From Selaginella moellendorffii (taxonomy: Eukaryota > Streptophyta > Lycopodiopsida > Selaginellales > Selaginellaceae): 64,000 nt of DNA. The stretch's first letter is position 1. The number at the start of each line of letters is the position of its first letter. The position numbers and the translations under genes are program-made. The stretch lies in NCBI RefSeq assembly GCF_000143415.4, contig NW_003314270.1, positions 924,898 to 988,897 of the forward strand, read 5' to 3'. This document shows positions 10,591-24,026 of this stretch, in pieces. Under the pieces are notes generated by a model, which saw nothing but the letters and a program-made list of their open reading frames with translations, had not been told where the DNA came from and did no database searches.

Positions 10591-12292
10591 GGGCATATTC
10601 TCTGGCGACAAAAAATAAACTTTTAGGTCAGGCTTGTCCCTCTCGCTTGTAGTGTTTTGCAGGAAGGTGGGTTCATCATGGCACCATTCAACCTCAACCT
10701 CAACACTGGGCCAAAGGCTGCAACCACGTCCCTCTCCCGGCTTTTTCCACAAAGAGAGAAAAAAGGAATTTTTCGAGAGACGCGCAGAAAGAAAATTTTA
10801 ATAAAAAAGGTTTCACACTGACCAAAGAGATAGAAAAGCCTGCCATGAAAATGTGTTGTTAGATCTTGTTTCTGTGCTGTTCAAGGCTGTATTGGATTGC
10901 GCCCTGTTCTCGCTCTGTTGCATTGCACACGTTGAGTGTAGCCAAAGATCATCCAGGGAAATAGACCTCCTGGAATTATTTTATTTCTAGAAATAATTTC
11001 TGGGAATTAGTAAAGTATGGCTGGCGAGATCTATCTCGCCCTCAAAACTCCGAATACTGTCACCGTGCCTGCTTGGAAAGCAAAGTTTTATCATATATGC
11101 GATCACTTGCTATTTCTATAAAGTTTTCACATTATTACTTGGTTTCTCTATTATTGCGCTCTGGTCTGTGGATTTCATCATGAGGGCTCAGGACAATTCT
11201 ACGTTTTTCTAAGTGTTTTTGAGTATTTCTACATAAGATATACGTAAAATATATTGGTATAGTATCTAACAGGGCTGATTCCCTCCTGGCGCACCAGAGC
11301 CGTCTAAACAAACAAATGCAGACAGTGCACCGTCGATTCGGCTCCCGCCCAAAAGTTCCAACAGAGAACTTTTGAGTATTAAGTTGCAAGGAAGAAGATT
11401 CCGGCATATCCGCCCCATTTGTTGTCTCTTCTTCCTCTCTCCATGCAGCCTTTTGGTGCGCGAATGAGACCTGTGTGATAGCTCAAAGGCCCTTTCTTTT
11501 TTTTTTCCTCTCAAAGTGCGCTGGCATTGCGATAGGGAGATTGATATTTTCTCCACGACACCTTTTTGATAGATGTATTTGGCTATGGTTAGAAAAGAGT
11601 TTGATTTTTCTAGAGTCAAGGTCGAGACGAATCTAGATCGAGCACAATAAACGCCTTGGAGAGAATTCGAATGGAAAGACTACACGGAGAAAGGTGGCGA
11701 GAGAAAGGTGGTGGCCAGGTGTGGTCCACAAGTCACAAGCGGCCACCAGACCGCGTGTCCTTGTGTACGTCCGTGGCCGCAATTTTCAAAGCCTTTGAAA
11801 AGCTTCCAAATCGGCCGAGATGAATGCCCCGCGCCCCTTTCTTTTCTCGGCGCAAAAGCAGCGAATCTTTGGGCCTTGAAATCGATCGATCCACGGAGAT
11901 TCCCTGCTTTTGGTGTTTTTTTGTATTATAGACCAGCCTTTTAGCTTTGCAGTGCAAGAAAGAAAATAAATTCATATATTTTTTCTTCTCTAGAAAACAA
12001 GAGGAGAAAAGGCGTTTCCACACAAAACACTATAATTCGAGAGATGCTATTGCCACTGAGATCTGGACAAGAAAGCTGTGGAGAAAACCTTTTGAAACAA
12101 AGGTACCCTGGGACTGGAAAAAAGGATTTGACGTTTAAAGGGCTACAATGGAATGCATTGGAATACGTACTTCTATCAAGATTCGCCTTTAAAGTCCTAA
12201 AGGTGGTGCCTCAATGGAAGGATATGGATTGCCCTAAAATCTAGTGACCTAAAATCACCAAGCCCTAGAACGCAGGCGATGCGCGCTAGAAT

Positions 12293-14137
12293 GTGGAGGT
12301 AGGGCTCGATCGATCGCGGTCTCGCATGGATCTAGGTATGGACGCTCACCGGAGCAGCAGCGCCGTGGCCGGCGCCAGCGGCGCCAGCAGCTATGGCGCG
12401 CAATTCCTCTTCAACCTCAATCTCTTCCCGCGATCGCTGTCGACCGTGCTCGAGGTCTCCGGATTGATCCCTGGCAGGTCTCACTCCTCCTCGCAGCTGG
12501 ATTCCGGGAGCTTAGTCCGCAGTAGTGGTAGCAGCGATAGATTAGTCGGCGGTGGGGGTGGTGGTGGCAGCGGCGAGGTAGCGATTAGAATTATCGGCGA
12601 GGACGAGGAGATTAGAATAGCGCCGAGCTCTTCCTCTTCTTCTTCCTCTTCTAGAGGATTGAGTGGAGAGAATGGCTCGAGTACTTCGTTAGTGATAGGT
12701 GGTGGTGATGAGGAGCTGGGTGGTTCTCCACGATTCAACGTTGGTGGAGAGGTTGCCGGTGGTGATCCTAGTTCCAGGGAGGCGCCCGCTGCGACGACTA
12801 CCACTACGCAAAGATATGACTTCCAGCCACTTGCGAGATGGTTGGAAAACGTATTGCCTTTTACGGTCCTTTTGCTCTTCGTTTTCATTCGTCAACATCT
12901 GGAAGGTATAGCGGTCACGGTTGGTCTCACTGCCGTGATGATCAGAGCGAATGTTGTTCTTCGCAGGCAAACAGCACTGAAGGTACAAGAGATTGATATC
13001 TTGCCTCGCAATCGGAGCCTAATGGCTTTTCATTTTCGTTTTTCTTCTTTGTTGCACAGGGTGAACGGAAGAAACTTATGACAGCGGCTGTGGGCATCGT
13101 GTTGGTATGTCATATAGTTCTAGTGTATTCGTGGTATACCAGCGAGGCCATTTGGAAGCCATTGCTGCTGCTTCCGCCGCGGAAGATTCCAAAGTTTTGG
13201 GAGGCCATTTTCACAATCGTGGTGAATGGTATGTTTCGAGCTGGCTTAGATTTCTTTCTTTTCTCACTGTCATCCCTCCGCTCGCAGATGTAATGGTGCG
13301 GCAGGCGGGAATGGCTGTCAAGTGCGTGCTTCTTTTGACATGTAAGAGCACCAGGGGGCGTCATTTTCGCAAACAGGTTGGATAGCTATCCCACTTCCAT
13401 GCAGCTTTTTTTTATTTTCGACCTTTTCTAATCTCAAGGTCTGTCAATTCTTCCAGGGCCAACTCCTAACAGCGGTGGAGTATCTTTTGCTCCTGGTCCG
13501 AGCTTTGATACCCGGACCAGTTTGGTACCGGTTCTTTCTCAACAAAGAGTACGGCAACGTGTTCTCCTCGCTGACAACGGGTCTATACCTCACTTTCAAG
13601 TTAACTTCAGTGTTCTCGAAGGTAAAATGACTTGAGATTTGGGATTGTCTCTTTCTTTGGCTGAAGGCTCGTGCGTGGTTCCAGGTACGAGAGTTTATCG
13701 GGGCAGTGGGTCTTGTCACTCGTTGCGAAGTACAATACGGGAGCGCTGCCAGTTCGGATGAGGTTTGTCGTTTGTATCTTCTACGAACGAAACTCTGGAA
13801 AAGGCCTTCACGCGTGGTATCTTTTTTGTTTTCTTTCATCGGCAGGTCCTTGCAGCCGGGGACATGTGTGCGATTTGCCAGGAGAAGATGCATTCCCCGA
13901 TATCTCTCCGGTGCAAGCATATATTTTGCGAGGACTGCGTTTCGGAATGGTAAGGGCTAGGCTTTTGTTTTTTTCTTGCTCGTTTGAATCGTTATGTGAC
14001 AGAACTGAGGCTCTTTTGTTTGATGTTACAGGTTTGAAAGAGAGAGAACTTGCCCCCTGTGCCGAGCAGTGGTCAAGTCCGCAAACTTTCGATCATTCGC
14101 GGATGGCAGAACCAGCCTCCTCCCTCAAATTTTCTAA
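12293..14137 (+). CDS. Membrane RING-type E3 ubiquitin ligase, RNFT1/2-like
   Basis: Seven exons join without a frame break: 12,293-12,982; 13,060-13,228; 13,288-13,376; 13,457-13,621; 13,685-13,762; 13,846-13,949; 14,032-14,137, giving 466 codons. All introns are GT-AG and 59-83 bases long. The first 170 residues are rich in Ser, Gly and Ala. Hydrophobic segments follow ('[15 protein letters not shown]', '[18 protein letters not shown]', '[18 protein letters not shown]'), then a C-terminal C3HC4 RING: 'CAIC' near residue 402, 'CKHIFCEDC', then 'CPLCR'. This order (acidic/Ser-rich tail, several membrane spans, cytosolic C-terminal RING) matches the RNFT1/RNFT2 family, which in animals acts in ER-associated ubiquitination. 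The substrate in plants is unknown. It converges on the bHLH gene, with 94 bases between the stop codons. Confidence 0.88.
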
Positions 14138-14231
14138 CGTATGTAAATATCAAATCATATTTTCTAATCGTGCACGCTACTGTCGTTCGTGGCAGCGAAT
14201 CCAAAACTCTGATTGGGGGCTTTGGCACGAA

Positions 14232-15079
14232 TCAAACGAGCTTTAGCATTGAGACTGGGATCAAACACAAGCCTTGCTCTTGTAAATTGCATCGCCACTT
14301 GGACTCGAATATCTGCGAGACGAGTGGACAAATCTCTAGCGGAGGTTTGCAATTGATTTGTTTACCTGGATTTTCCTCTGCAAAAAGTGTACGTATTCGA
14401 TCGCTTTGTCCAACATTTCTTCGTTGTGAAACTAAACAAGAGAGAGATTTTTTGGCTATGAGATTTTTTTTGATCTCGCCTACCTTGTTTCCGTCTGGTA
14501 TCAATCGCCGAAGAACACGGAGTTGCCTTTCAATGGCCTCGAAAGCTCCTTAAAATTTTTTGAGACACAAAAAAAATGAAAGAAATGGAAGTGAGGACGA
14601 AAATAGATAAAACAATGGTTCTTCCATCTTGAAACCACAAAGGAATAACTTACATTGTCAATCTCTGATTCGTTGTCTTCGTTAAATAATGACTTGAGTA
14701 TGTTCTCTCCAGCCTGTGATGAAGCAAATAAATGCCAGAAAAACGAGGAAAAAAAAAAGCAACTTGCTCTTACTTGTTCTTGCGATCGATGATCCGTGAG
14801 TGGCCCCGAGGAGGCGTCCGAAAGCACCGAGAGCGTGGAATCCTGGCGAGCGAGCGATCTCTTTTGCGGCCTTCGAGCTTGTGGTTCTTGGACTCGAGGA
14901 GACAATGACAATGGCTGCTGATCCAAGTAAGTCGTCCACCCCGACTCCTCCGCCTCCTCGCCGCCATTGCTCCGCTCCTCCTCCGCCGCCACCACCACCA
15001 CCGAGCCTCTGGATTGCTCCTCCACCACCGTGCTCTGCAAAGATTCGCGCGATTCCATCCTCCGCCGCTTGCATCCCAT
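14232..15079 (-). CDS. bHLH-type transcription factor
   Basis: Exons recognised on the minus strand are 15,079-14,774, 14,713-14,654, 14,548-14,484, 14,431-14,366 and 14,312-14,232. The last three join perfectly to give helix 1 ('ERQLRVLRRLIPDGNK'), a loop, helix 2 ('EEMLDKAIEYVHFLQRKIQ') and a C-terminal 'GLCLIPVS' motif just before the stop. A short 'GLCLxPxS' tail is known from several plant bHLH subfamilies. The N-terminal part is acidic and Ser-rich. No classical His-Glu-Arg basic region is evident before helix 1, so it may be an atypical dimerising bHLH. The junction between 14,654 and 14,548 does not close in frame with the GT-AG sites I can see (one base short), so an unseen splice form, a sequence error or a real frameshift remains possible. 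The start at 15,079 is the first methionine of a basic 'MGCKRRRM' leader. Confidence 0.7.
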
Positions 15080-15773
15080 GGGAATTGGAGAGGAAGTGGA
15101 GTGGAATGGAGAGAGAGATAACGTTCTCTCCAAAAAGAGGAGAGAAAAAGAGAGAAGAGAATGGAAATATGATACGAAGATATCAGCCAAATGTGGAGCT
15201 GCCCTCGCAGCACCTTTACAGTGGGTTTCTAGTGTCACACTGACGGCGGGGTAAAAGTAGAAAAGTAGAAAACAAAAATCTCGTTGGTAAAATATCAATG
15301 GCGGTAATACGGTCGTTGTTTTTACCACTGGTTACCTTGTCGGTAGAAGTTGCAGTTGGAGGGGAGGGGCTTGTCGGGAAGAGACATTGATTCTTCCGTC
15401 ACTGCTCCCCAGAAAGAGGCAGGTCGCGCATAGCGCGCGTTTCTCATTGGCCGGCCGGAAGTACAAACAAAGGCTTGTTTGGCGCCTCATGGCCGCCCAT
15501 CCCACCGTACGGACGGGTGTGGTCCACCCGCCAGGCATGGCCGTTTATGACACGAGAACCGTACGGAAAATTTGTTGATAGGGGGAAAAAAAAATTTCTA
15601 TGATACATCGCGCTGTACACAAAAACAAGGGAAAATGGGGAGAGCAAAAAAAAAAACCAAAAAGAACGAGGCCGAGTTACTTACACTCCTTTCTTCGATC
15701 GTTCTTTCCTTTTTTTCCTAGTTTTTGTTCTTCCTCCTCTTTTTTTCTTTTTGGTTTCTTCACGCGTGTTTGT
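15080..15773. other. Spacer between bHLH and CNOT1 genes
   Basis: Contains the presumed 5' leader and promoter of the minus-strand bHLH gene and the 3' flank of CNOT1. A GC-rich part at about 15,410-15,570 includes 'CATTGG' (a CCAAT box in reverse) and the repeated word 'CCGTACGG'. No gene or RNA was recognised. Confidence 0.4.
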
Positions 15774-18700
15774 TTAGCCTTTGATCGCCTCGGCGCTCAA
15801 GCTCGCGTTGATCTCCTCGTCCGTCGGCTTCGCCGGTGGTCCCATGCAAGATCTCGCGACCGATTCAAACAGCCTGTCGATCTCCGGAGCGCATCGCACG
15901 AATGCGTGGTTCCAAAAGTTGTAGCGGGGATTCTGCGCGAGATAAAGGGAGCGTGGTGAGAGATATTTCCAACGAAAAGGAGAAAGAAGAAAGGAGGGAC
16001 AAAGATCTCCCCCATACCTTGATTAGCTCGATGAAAGTGATGAGCAGACCCCACGGATGAGGACGGTTGACGATGAGCCTTTCCAGCAAAACTCTCGTGA
16101 TTTGCTCTTGGATGATCTCCTGCTTTGAAGCAAAGCGCAAGGATTGAGCTAGAGCCTACATAAAAGAGCACAAAAGGAAAGCTTACCTGGCTGGCTTCGG
16201 CGAACAAGTAGAGCAACACGCACGAGAAGTAATGCGTATGGTTGTTTGGATAGCGGAGCTGGTTGGCGATGGCGTTGAGGAACAAGTAGCGGCCCTCGGT
16301 ATCAAGCTCTACAATCAGCTTCTGGAATATGTCCATGGGAGCGCTGTGCGTGATAGGCGCGGTCGGGACACCGATTTGAGGGGCGGTCTTAGCCTGTAGC
16401 TGTTGGATTGCCTGCAAAAAGAATGGCGTAATGCCTCGTCACGGCAGTAAGTAGCATTCGCATACCTGCATTCCCACATAGAGCACCAGCGAGTTTATCA
16501 GAGGGACGTTGTACCGCGTTCCACTCAATCCGGATTCGTGCTGTGACAATAGCAGCCGCTGCTTCAAATCGACAAGAAACAAGGGTGGTGACAGGCGCGT
16601 CTGCAAATGAAGAGCACGTTATATTGTGCACTCTGACGAAACAAGCTCACACACCTTCAAATACTCGTCAACGTCACCCTTGAGTTGCTTGCTTTTCAAG
16701 GCAGCTTCCACATCAGACAGTATGCGAGGAGGATGGCTTATTTCCGGCAACAAATCGACCTGCGCAAATACCATTGTCACAAAGACGTCAACAACAATGC
16801 ACGGAATACCTTCAAGTTTGGAGTAAATGGATCTGGCAGTCGCATATTTCGTGGGAATGCGCTCAGTATGAGATTACGCATTTGAATACAGCTCGGGGGA
16901 ATGACGTCGCAGAAGCTGAAATGATAATCGCAGAGGAACTCTGGGAAGTCGTGGAGGAGCACAAGCAACACGCGTAAAGTGCCTTTGTACAGCAGCCTGA
17001 TCTGTAAAAGTTTAAACCGACAAATGAGTCTGGGTGCTAGACATCGTGGTCCAAGCTTACCGGGTCACTGAGTTCCGCACTTCTCAAGTAGGGGTCCATA
17101 AATCTGAAAAGCGATACAAGGAGGCGTTGAAAATTCGGCCAGCCTTTCGGTTGCTGAACTAAAAGTTGCTTCGGCATAAAGGTACGATGACTAATCAACT
17201 CCAACCACACAAAGCTGCAAGAGAGACAGCAAATTAAACAAACCACAGAGGTATTATATACCACACCTCCATCCCGGCGTGTTCAGGGGTTGCAACATCG
17301 TGAGGGCATTGGTGAAGGAAAGAAGAATCTGTTCCAATCCATGAAATCAATTGAAGTGGACCAAAAGCACGTACCTGATAAACGCTAGAATCCAATGATG
17401 GGTCTGGCGCATTAAAATCCATGAGCCATGTTAGAAACAAGCGGAAGTAAGGACGCGGCTGAAACGAAGTTTTCTTCTCGTCAGCGTCCTTTTGAATCAC
17501 GCGCACAGTCACGTTCAAAACCTGATACAAATACCAAGCATAAGGAACAGCAGCTGGGACAAAACATCAATCACGAACTCTGTTAAGAAGGCCGACTTTA
17601 TTTGCTGTTGATTCCGCCGCATAAAACTGCATGAGCCAATATTGTTTGAGATAGTCCATGGTTAAGATTCTTCAACTCTACCTTCACAAGGAGCACAACA
17701 AGTTTGGCGTACAAATCAACGGCCGCAAAATTTAAAGTGCCAATAGGAGAGGATTCCACAGAAAGCGAATGCGCCACAGCTAGCTCCTGCGCACATTAAA
17801 GTCAAAAGACGGAAAATAGAAAAGGCTGTGCAACATACAGTAAGAATTCTGAAAAATTGATCCGTCACATCATCGCCTTTGAGGAAACCAGATTGCGTAA
17901 GTTGAGATATAAAATTTGCATATGTTTTATCATTAGCGCCTGGGGTATTGCACACCCGAGCCCATTCATCGAACAGGAGGGCAATCTACACAAAAAGACA
18001 AGCATCAATCAAGTAGGAAGAAGAGGAAAGACGAAGTCACCTGATCACGAAGTCCAACCGGATCAGTGTCGCGAGGAATAGGTTTAACATCATCTTTCAC
18101 AGGCCGACTTACAGGTCCGGGTGGTTCCGTCGGTAAAGTTGGTCCAGGCAAAATGTTGGGGACGTGGAGCTGCGTACCAATAAGAGAACAGAGAAAAGCA
18201 TGAGTAACAAATGTGTCTGACCATTTTCGTACCTTTAGAAGCTCTGCGCCACTTCCATCTGGAAGTAAAGCAGAAGTTCCATCACTTGACAATACTTCTT
18301 GATGTCGGGCTCCTCCGTCAGGAAAACTGCATAGACTAATGAGCCTTTAAACACCGGTAGCGTGTCAAAAGGTACCTTGTTGGCGACTGGGTGCGAACAT
18401 CCACTTCGTCAGCATTGACATCCGACGCTTGCGTAATAGCGGTAGAAGTATGAGAAGGAAATACGTTCGGATAATTTGGGCGAGTGCTTGCAGCTGAGGC
18501 TTGTGTTTGCCATGGCAGACGAGCGAAATCCTGAGCACACATCAAAAGCAATTACATTGACATGGAGAAAAGAAAAACACAATACCTCAAAAACACGTTG
18601 TTGAGCGGGTGACAATCTACCAGCTTTGGGTCGAAGAGACTCAGGTAACCTTGAAAGATTCCCTTGAGTGTATGCTTGATGAACAACATCCCTTTGTGTT

Positions 18701-21700
18701 CTTCTAGCTATCAAAATAGGTGCCATGGAATCCTCAAGATCTCGCAAAGCCTTTACCACATATCAGACGCTTGATCATTGCAAAAATGTTTTAACTCCTA
18801 CCTTCTCTGTTGCGGCTTTTTCAATAACTGCACAGCCTAAATCAAGATTGTCGTTCGTCACGACGTGCACAGTCTGCTCTAATACGTCAGAGCTAATACT
18901 CGGCTGGAGAGCGTTGCGAATATGACTTGCCATTGCAACACGAAGAGGTTCCTATAGTAAAAATTTAGATAACAGGTGTAATGAGTTACGTTTTACCTTG
19001 CACGTCACATGAGCCAAACTTCCCGCCAAACTCGCAACCATTAGATTTGACGAATGAAGCGTTCTATTGTCGTCCGCTTCAAGGGCATAATCCTGCAACG
19101 GACGGTCTTATATAAGCGCATCGCGTAAAATGGATGTACCTTCTGTATTAGCTCCCTCGTCGTCATGCAAGCGATGGTAACACTACGATCAACCACAGGC
19201 GCAATAATCTCCCTAATAGCCCGTTCCATTGCCAAGGGAATAATTCTGAATTTAAACGCGTAAGACATCATAAAAACGGAAACAATGATTTACCTGTGCA
19301 TTTGCTGTTGGTGTTGCTGACTTATTCCTGCTAGTCTATTATTAAGAACCACGTACACATTAAGATTTGAAAGAGTTGAAGCCTGAACCAAACTCCCCGT
19401 TATGCATACTAGTCATTAAACTTGGAAGACGAACCTGTCCTGAAGAAAACGGAGATGGGGCAGTGGAATGCGCTTTAACACGTTCTCCAACGAAAGGCAG
19501 GACCTTTTCCTCATCTTGGGATGCATTTGGAGATACATGAACAGGTAGCTGAGTACAACCAAACGAATTATTTGAGTTAGCTTTATCAGGAGCACATACC
19601 TGAGTAGCCGTCGCATGGGGAACTGGATGTGCCGGCAGCTCCGGGAGAAACTCCACCTGATTGAGGTTAGATATTATGCTATGCTCCGTGGTAGCTGGTG
19701 GATGGGTAGCAGCAATAAGTTCTTTATTGGAGAAGTCGGGATTTCCTTCAACTTCACGCATTCTGCCTTTTACTAGTTGTGTTTGCTTTACGTCCTTCAT
19801 TTCGACACCAAGATGCTTGAAAAGAACCTGAAACAACATAGGAAAAGATTTACAATTTAAAATGTACTTACGACTGACCTCAATGTCAAATTTCAGGTTC
19901 ATCTTTAAGTTCGGAAGCGCATAAATTTCGGATAGAAGGCCCAGAATACCCATTGTCCAGGGATTAGGAGGTTGATACACTTGACTTGTTTGGCATGGTT
20001 CCAAAATCTGCAAAAATATAAACTCTGAATCATATATGGGAGAGACGGCCAGCTGTTACCTTGGAAGTAAATGGTATAACAGCAATCATCAGCCCCCTCT
20101 CATATGCCTGTTTTATAAAAATGTAAGAGAGCAAGAAAACAAAATATTTTCACCTCCGTAATCAGTGTTTTCGGGTCAATTTCTTTGGCCTTCAGAACTT
20201 TATTCCGCCCAATTGTAAGTTTTCCCAGCCAGCTGCCCAAATTCTTTAAAAGCGAGCGCTCTTCCGAACTTGACTTGATCAGTTCCGATCCCAAAAGCAC
20301 CTGCATAAACTAACGCTACAGATAGCACAATCAATGAAGTACCATACCTTGCAATTCTGGTACGTGGCATTGACAATTTCCTGATCCAAAGCTCTTGAAT
20401 TCATTTTATCGAGGACCTTCAGGTAAATATCATGAAAGTTTGGTTCAATGCTCGCCCTTCAAAATCAAATTATACCGCATATACAAATGGCAATGTCAAC
20501 AAATACCTCTTCATAACCATATATTGAGCGAACCAGGGGTAGTATTTGTCTTTCAAAACTTCTAAGCACTCCTTTGCTTTCGCTTCATAATTCGCTACAG
20601 ATATATTGTTGATAATAAAGGCAACCTTGTCCTCCGTCTCAAGGCTGGGATTCTGCGAATTCGCACCAGAGCATAGAGTAAACAACATAGAAAATCGGTC
20701 TTACTTCAATTGGATCTCTCCTTTCGGCAGCTGCGACCAGTGTCTCAATGTTCAACGCATGTCCAAATCCAGGAGTAGTTACATGTCGGCCTGTGACTGG
20801 AGTTTAAAACCCAAGATTCCAGAAGAGAAAAAGCAAAAATCACACCTGGAACTGACATAGTTCTCGCTGGTTTCGAGAAGTGCGAACTAGATTGTTGAGC
20901 ATTCATAGCCTGTTTTGAAACGGACGTCAGGGTGCAAAACGCTTACAAAAATACCACCTTTTGTTGCCCCTTCAGTATTTCATACAGTTGAGCGGTAGAG
21001 GAAACGGATTGTGAAAGAGGTTTGTTCGCCACCAGCGTACCACCTGCACTACGCTCCTCCTGCTGCTGCGGATTCAGGTTCTGCGCAGCGTCCTTAGAAA
21101 AACACGTCAGACTACAAGACGTGTTCCGCGTACATACCAGCTCAGGCTGCACTTGAGCGTTCTGTTGATCACTAGAAGGATTTGCTAGGACGTCAGTTTG
21201 CGTGGACGATGCGCGTGCCAGCGACCGCTCAATATAATCAACAAGATCCATATGGCCGTCTCTCATGTGAGATATCTGCAAGATATGATTGCAGTACTGT
21301 GGCCATTCTTCAAGCCGGCTTCTGAATTGCTCCAGTGCAGTCATGCCAAATGAAAACATCTGCAGGAAACGGAATAGGTGAAGGAAAAGTATGCAGCTTT
21401 TCTATCTCACCTTCGAGTCAGGAGTTTTGCGCAAGGAGTCTAAAACGCAACGTAAGGCGACGCCTAAGGTGATCGATGACACCAGCTGATGACTTATAAG
21501 TTTACCTACGAAAAGATGTGTTAGCTATAGTCATATGAAAAAACTTTCTGATACCAAATAGCACAGCAGTAATTTTGAGTTCTCGCTCCGGGTATCTTGG
21601 AAAGAAGCGATATTCATCAAACAGACTATGAATCATACATGAAAATACTTCGTGCTCCCTGCATAGTTGGAAAAAAAGCAAATAAAGTCATTCGCTAATA

Positions 21701-23686
21701 AGACAACTTGGAAGCGAACCTTGGTACTGAAGATCCATTGAGCCTTTCTAACATCTCCACAACGTTTTCGATGGTAAGCTGGCCTTTGTATATCTTCTGA
21801 AAGTAAACGTTTGCCTCCTCTTCAACATCACTTGAAAATGCTTCAGACGACGACTGCTCAGTACCCGCACCGCTAAGAAGACGTGGATTTGCACGAATTG
21901 CAGCCGCGTGCACACGTCTCATTTCTTCGACAAGTTCTCTCGAAGATAACTGGGCTGAAAATGCTTGGAGTACCTAAAGAAGCTTTCAGAAAACTTGTAA
22001 GGAACACATAAAAAGACAAAACCTTGAAAAAGATTGCCGTTGTTTCCATAGAAAGTCCAATCGGTCCACTCCGGGGAGTTCCCGACTGTCCATTAAAACT
22101 TTCCACTAACAATCTCTCCCTCAGAAAGCTCAAACAGGCCTGCATATACAGTTGAGCTTCGTTTTACCGGAAACAATGCATTTACCTGAAACAAGGGTTC
22201 CTGATATACTACTAGATTGTCGTGCAACCACTTCTCAAGGTTCAGGAACTCTCTTCTTCCTGCTAACGCTGCGAGATCAATAGAGAACTGAAAAGGTGTA
22301 CCATCGAGCACTTCCGAAAGAACCTGAAAAATGTATAGTCAATGCCAAAGTCATATACAAATCAGCTGTACAATACCTTTAACTCCTGACAAACGTCTAG
22401 GATACGACCAATTGCGCTTGGCTCTTTGGAGTGGATCTCGACCATGGCTTTTTTCATTAGCTCCCTACTTAAAAGCCATAGTTGATGCATTACGAGACTT
22501 GCATGCTGATTTATGCCAAGATACGCAGAAAACAACGGCGTAAAATATTCGTTTTGAACAAGGTTCCAGTCCGTCTGTGGAACGACAAAGCAAATTGTCG
22601 AGATGCTCAATGTAGAATAGTGCTGTACCTTCAGCTGGGCTAATCCGGTGAGAAGCAGCTCCGGACAGTGCTTCGCAGGGTATTCTAGCAGAGATCGAAC
22701 GGCCTCCCCGTGGCCTAACTCTGCTAGCCGGCACAGCGTTTCAAGTAAATCCATGGATAGCCAAGCATGGTTTGGACTACCAAACGCAAACCTATGGTAA
22801 CCTTCCAGCAGCATCTTCAAGAAAAATAAGAAAAGAAATAAGAAGTTCAATAAAAACAGGATATAAAAAAGCATTACCTGTTTTCTGTGAGAGCTTGCGA
22901 ACGTAAAAATTTCAGGTGGCGCAACGGCTGCATGCCGTAAAAATGAGAGTTGTCCTTCTGTATTTTTCCAAATCCTCCCGCAAACAGCTTGTATAGGGAA
23001 CGTATCCTGAAGACAATACAACTAAGGTCATCGCTTCGGAAAAGTAAAACAAGCCAACCTGAGAGTTCCTTGTAAAGAATGACATAAGAACCGACAGAGC
23101 CTGTTGGTCGGGAACGAAAAACCCTTCATGATCGAGATTCTCTATCACTAGCCGCCAGTCCAGGGCAGGAGCCTGTAGGAAGATATCCACAAATTAACGG
23201 GAAACGGAGTAACAGCAATGATCTTACCAGCTCTTTCAAAGTATCGATCAGAACATCCTGATTCCATGTACTCAACCACGGAGAATCACCTACGTAGGAG
23301 GGGCTGTCGCAGAGCACCGAGAAGACAGTGGCATAAGCTCCATGGACGTCCTCGACTCCGAGATGAGTTCGCGACACCAGCCCAATTATCTGCGCTACAT
23401 CCTTCTCGTTTAGAGGAAGGAAGAACGACAGTAGCCTTTTGCAGTGAGTGGCATCCACGGAGCATGCATGGCCGAGCTCCTCCAATACGAGCCCAGCTTG
23501 CAAAGAGCCCTCTAGCTGCAAGAGCGCCTCCGAAGTATCGGGGTCGCTGGTAGCAACAGCGTCAAATCTCCTGGAAAGCCCAAGTTCTTCGTTAGAGAGT
23601 GAAGATATTTTGCTAGAACATTACCTCAGGCAATCTCTGAGCTCTTGCCCTGGAGCATGATCACCGGCAGTAGCTTGCGATGCCAT
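15774..23686 (-). CDS. CNOT1: CCR4-NOT transcription complex subunit 1 (scaffold)
   Basis: A long multi-exon gene with introns of about 45-80 bases. The first exon starts at 23,686 ('[16 protein letters not shown]') and the last ends at 15,774 ('[18 protein letters not shown]'). In order the translated exons show N-terminal HEAT-type helices; the MIF4G CAF1-binding domain at about 19,800-20,700 ('[14 protein letters not shown]', '[13 protein letters not shown]', '[15 protein letters not shown]', '[14 protein letters not shown]' across a splice); the DUF3819/CAF40-binding helices at about 18,730-19,340 ('[19 protein letters not shown]', '[18 protein letters not shown]'); and the C-terminal NOT1 domain from about 17,600 ('[17 protein letters not shown]', '[15 protein letters not shown]', '[18 protein letters not shown]'). 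CNOT1 is the essential cytoplasmic scaffold that holds the CAF1 and CCR4 deadenylases, CNOT2/3 and CAF40. The length (roughly 2,000 residues or more) and domain order match full-length family members. I did not settle every splice site. Confidence 0.93.
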
Positions 23687-24026
23687 TGCCGTCGGCCGCT
23701 ACAACATCGTGGTCGCGCCTTGGAATTTCACGCGGCGCGCGCGCGAGCGAGCGAGATTCTCGTCGCGACGAAGAGCAATGCGAGGAGCTACGCAAGCGCC
23801 GGATGGATGGACTAAAACCCTAAGCCTCTTCCAGTGGGAGGAGGTTTTAGAACCTGGATGGATGGGCTGTGCTCGCCTCCGCCAGAGGAGAATCACGATC
23901 GAAGGGATGATCGAAGAAGACTACCCGCGACGCTGCTCGCGACGCGATACCTCCGCGCCTTGTCGCTCGAGGCAAAGCTCCAATTGATAGATTAGGGTAA
24001 AATCGAGCTTACCTAGGGCAGGGGCA
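23687..24026. promoter_or_regulatory. Shared divergent promoter of CNOT1 and TAF9
   Basis: The two start codons face away from each other across 340 bases, so both promoters must share this spacer. It contains 'AAAACCCTAAGCC' at about 23,813-23,825, a telo-box (AAACCCTA), and 'TTAGGGT' at about 23,992-23,998, a related motif in the other orientation. Telo-boxes are common close to start sites of plant housekeeping and translation genes. No TATA box is evident. Confidence 0.55.

Larger units (their letters stand above)
9314..12292. other. Intergenic region between divergent SMXL and RING genes
   Basis: About 3 kb lies between the SMXL start and the RING-protein start on the opposite strand. 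Open frames of 80-130 codons exist on both strands (for example 10,369-10,752 and 11,266-11,619) but none has a recognisable domain or convincing splice context, so I leave them out. The region should contain both promoters and leaders. No RNA gene was recognised. A small cluster of ACGT-core motifs near 10,534-10,590 is listed separately. Confidence 0.5.

Noticed and set aside
10369-10752. 127-codon minus-strand frame in the SMXL-RING spacer
   Set aside because: No domain, no splice context and low-complexity parts. It overlaps likely promoter sequence.
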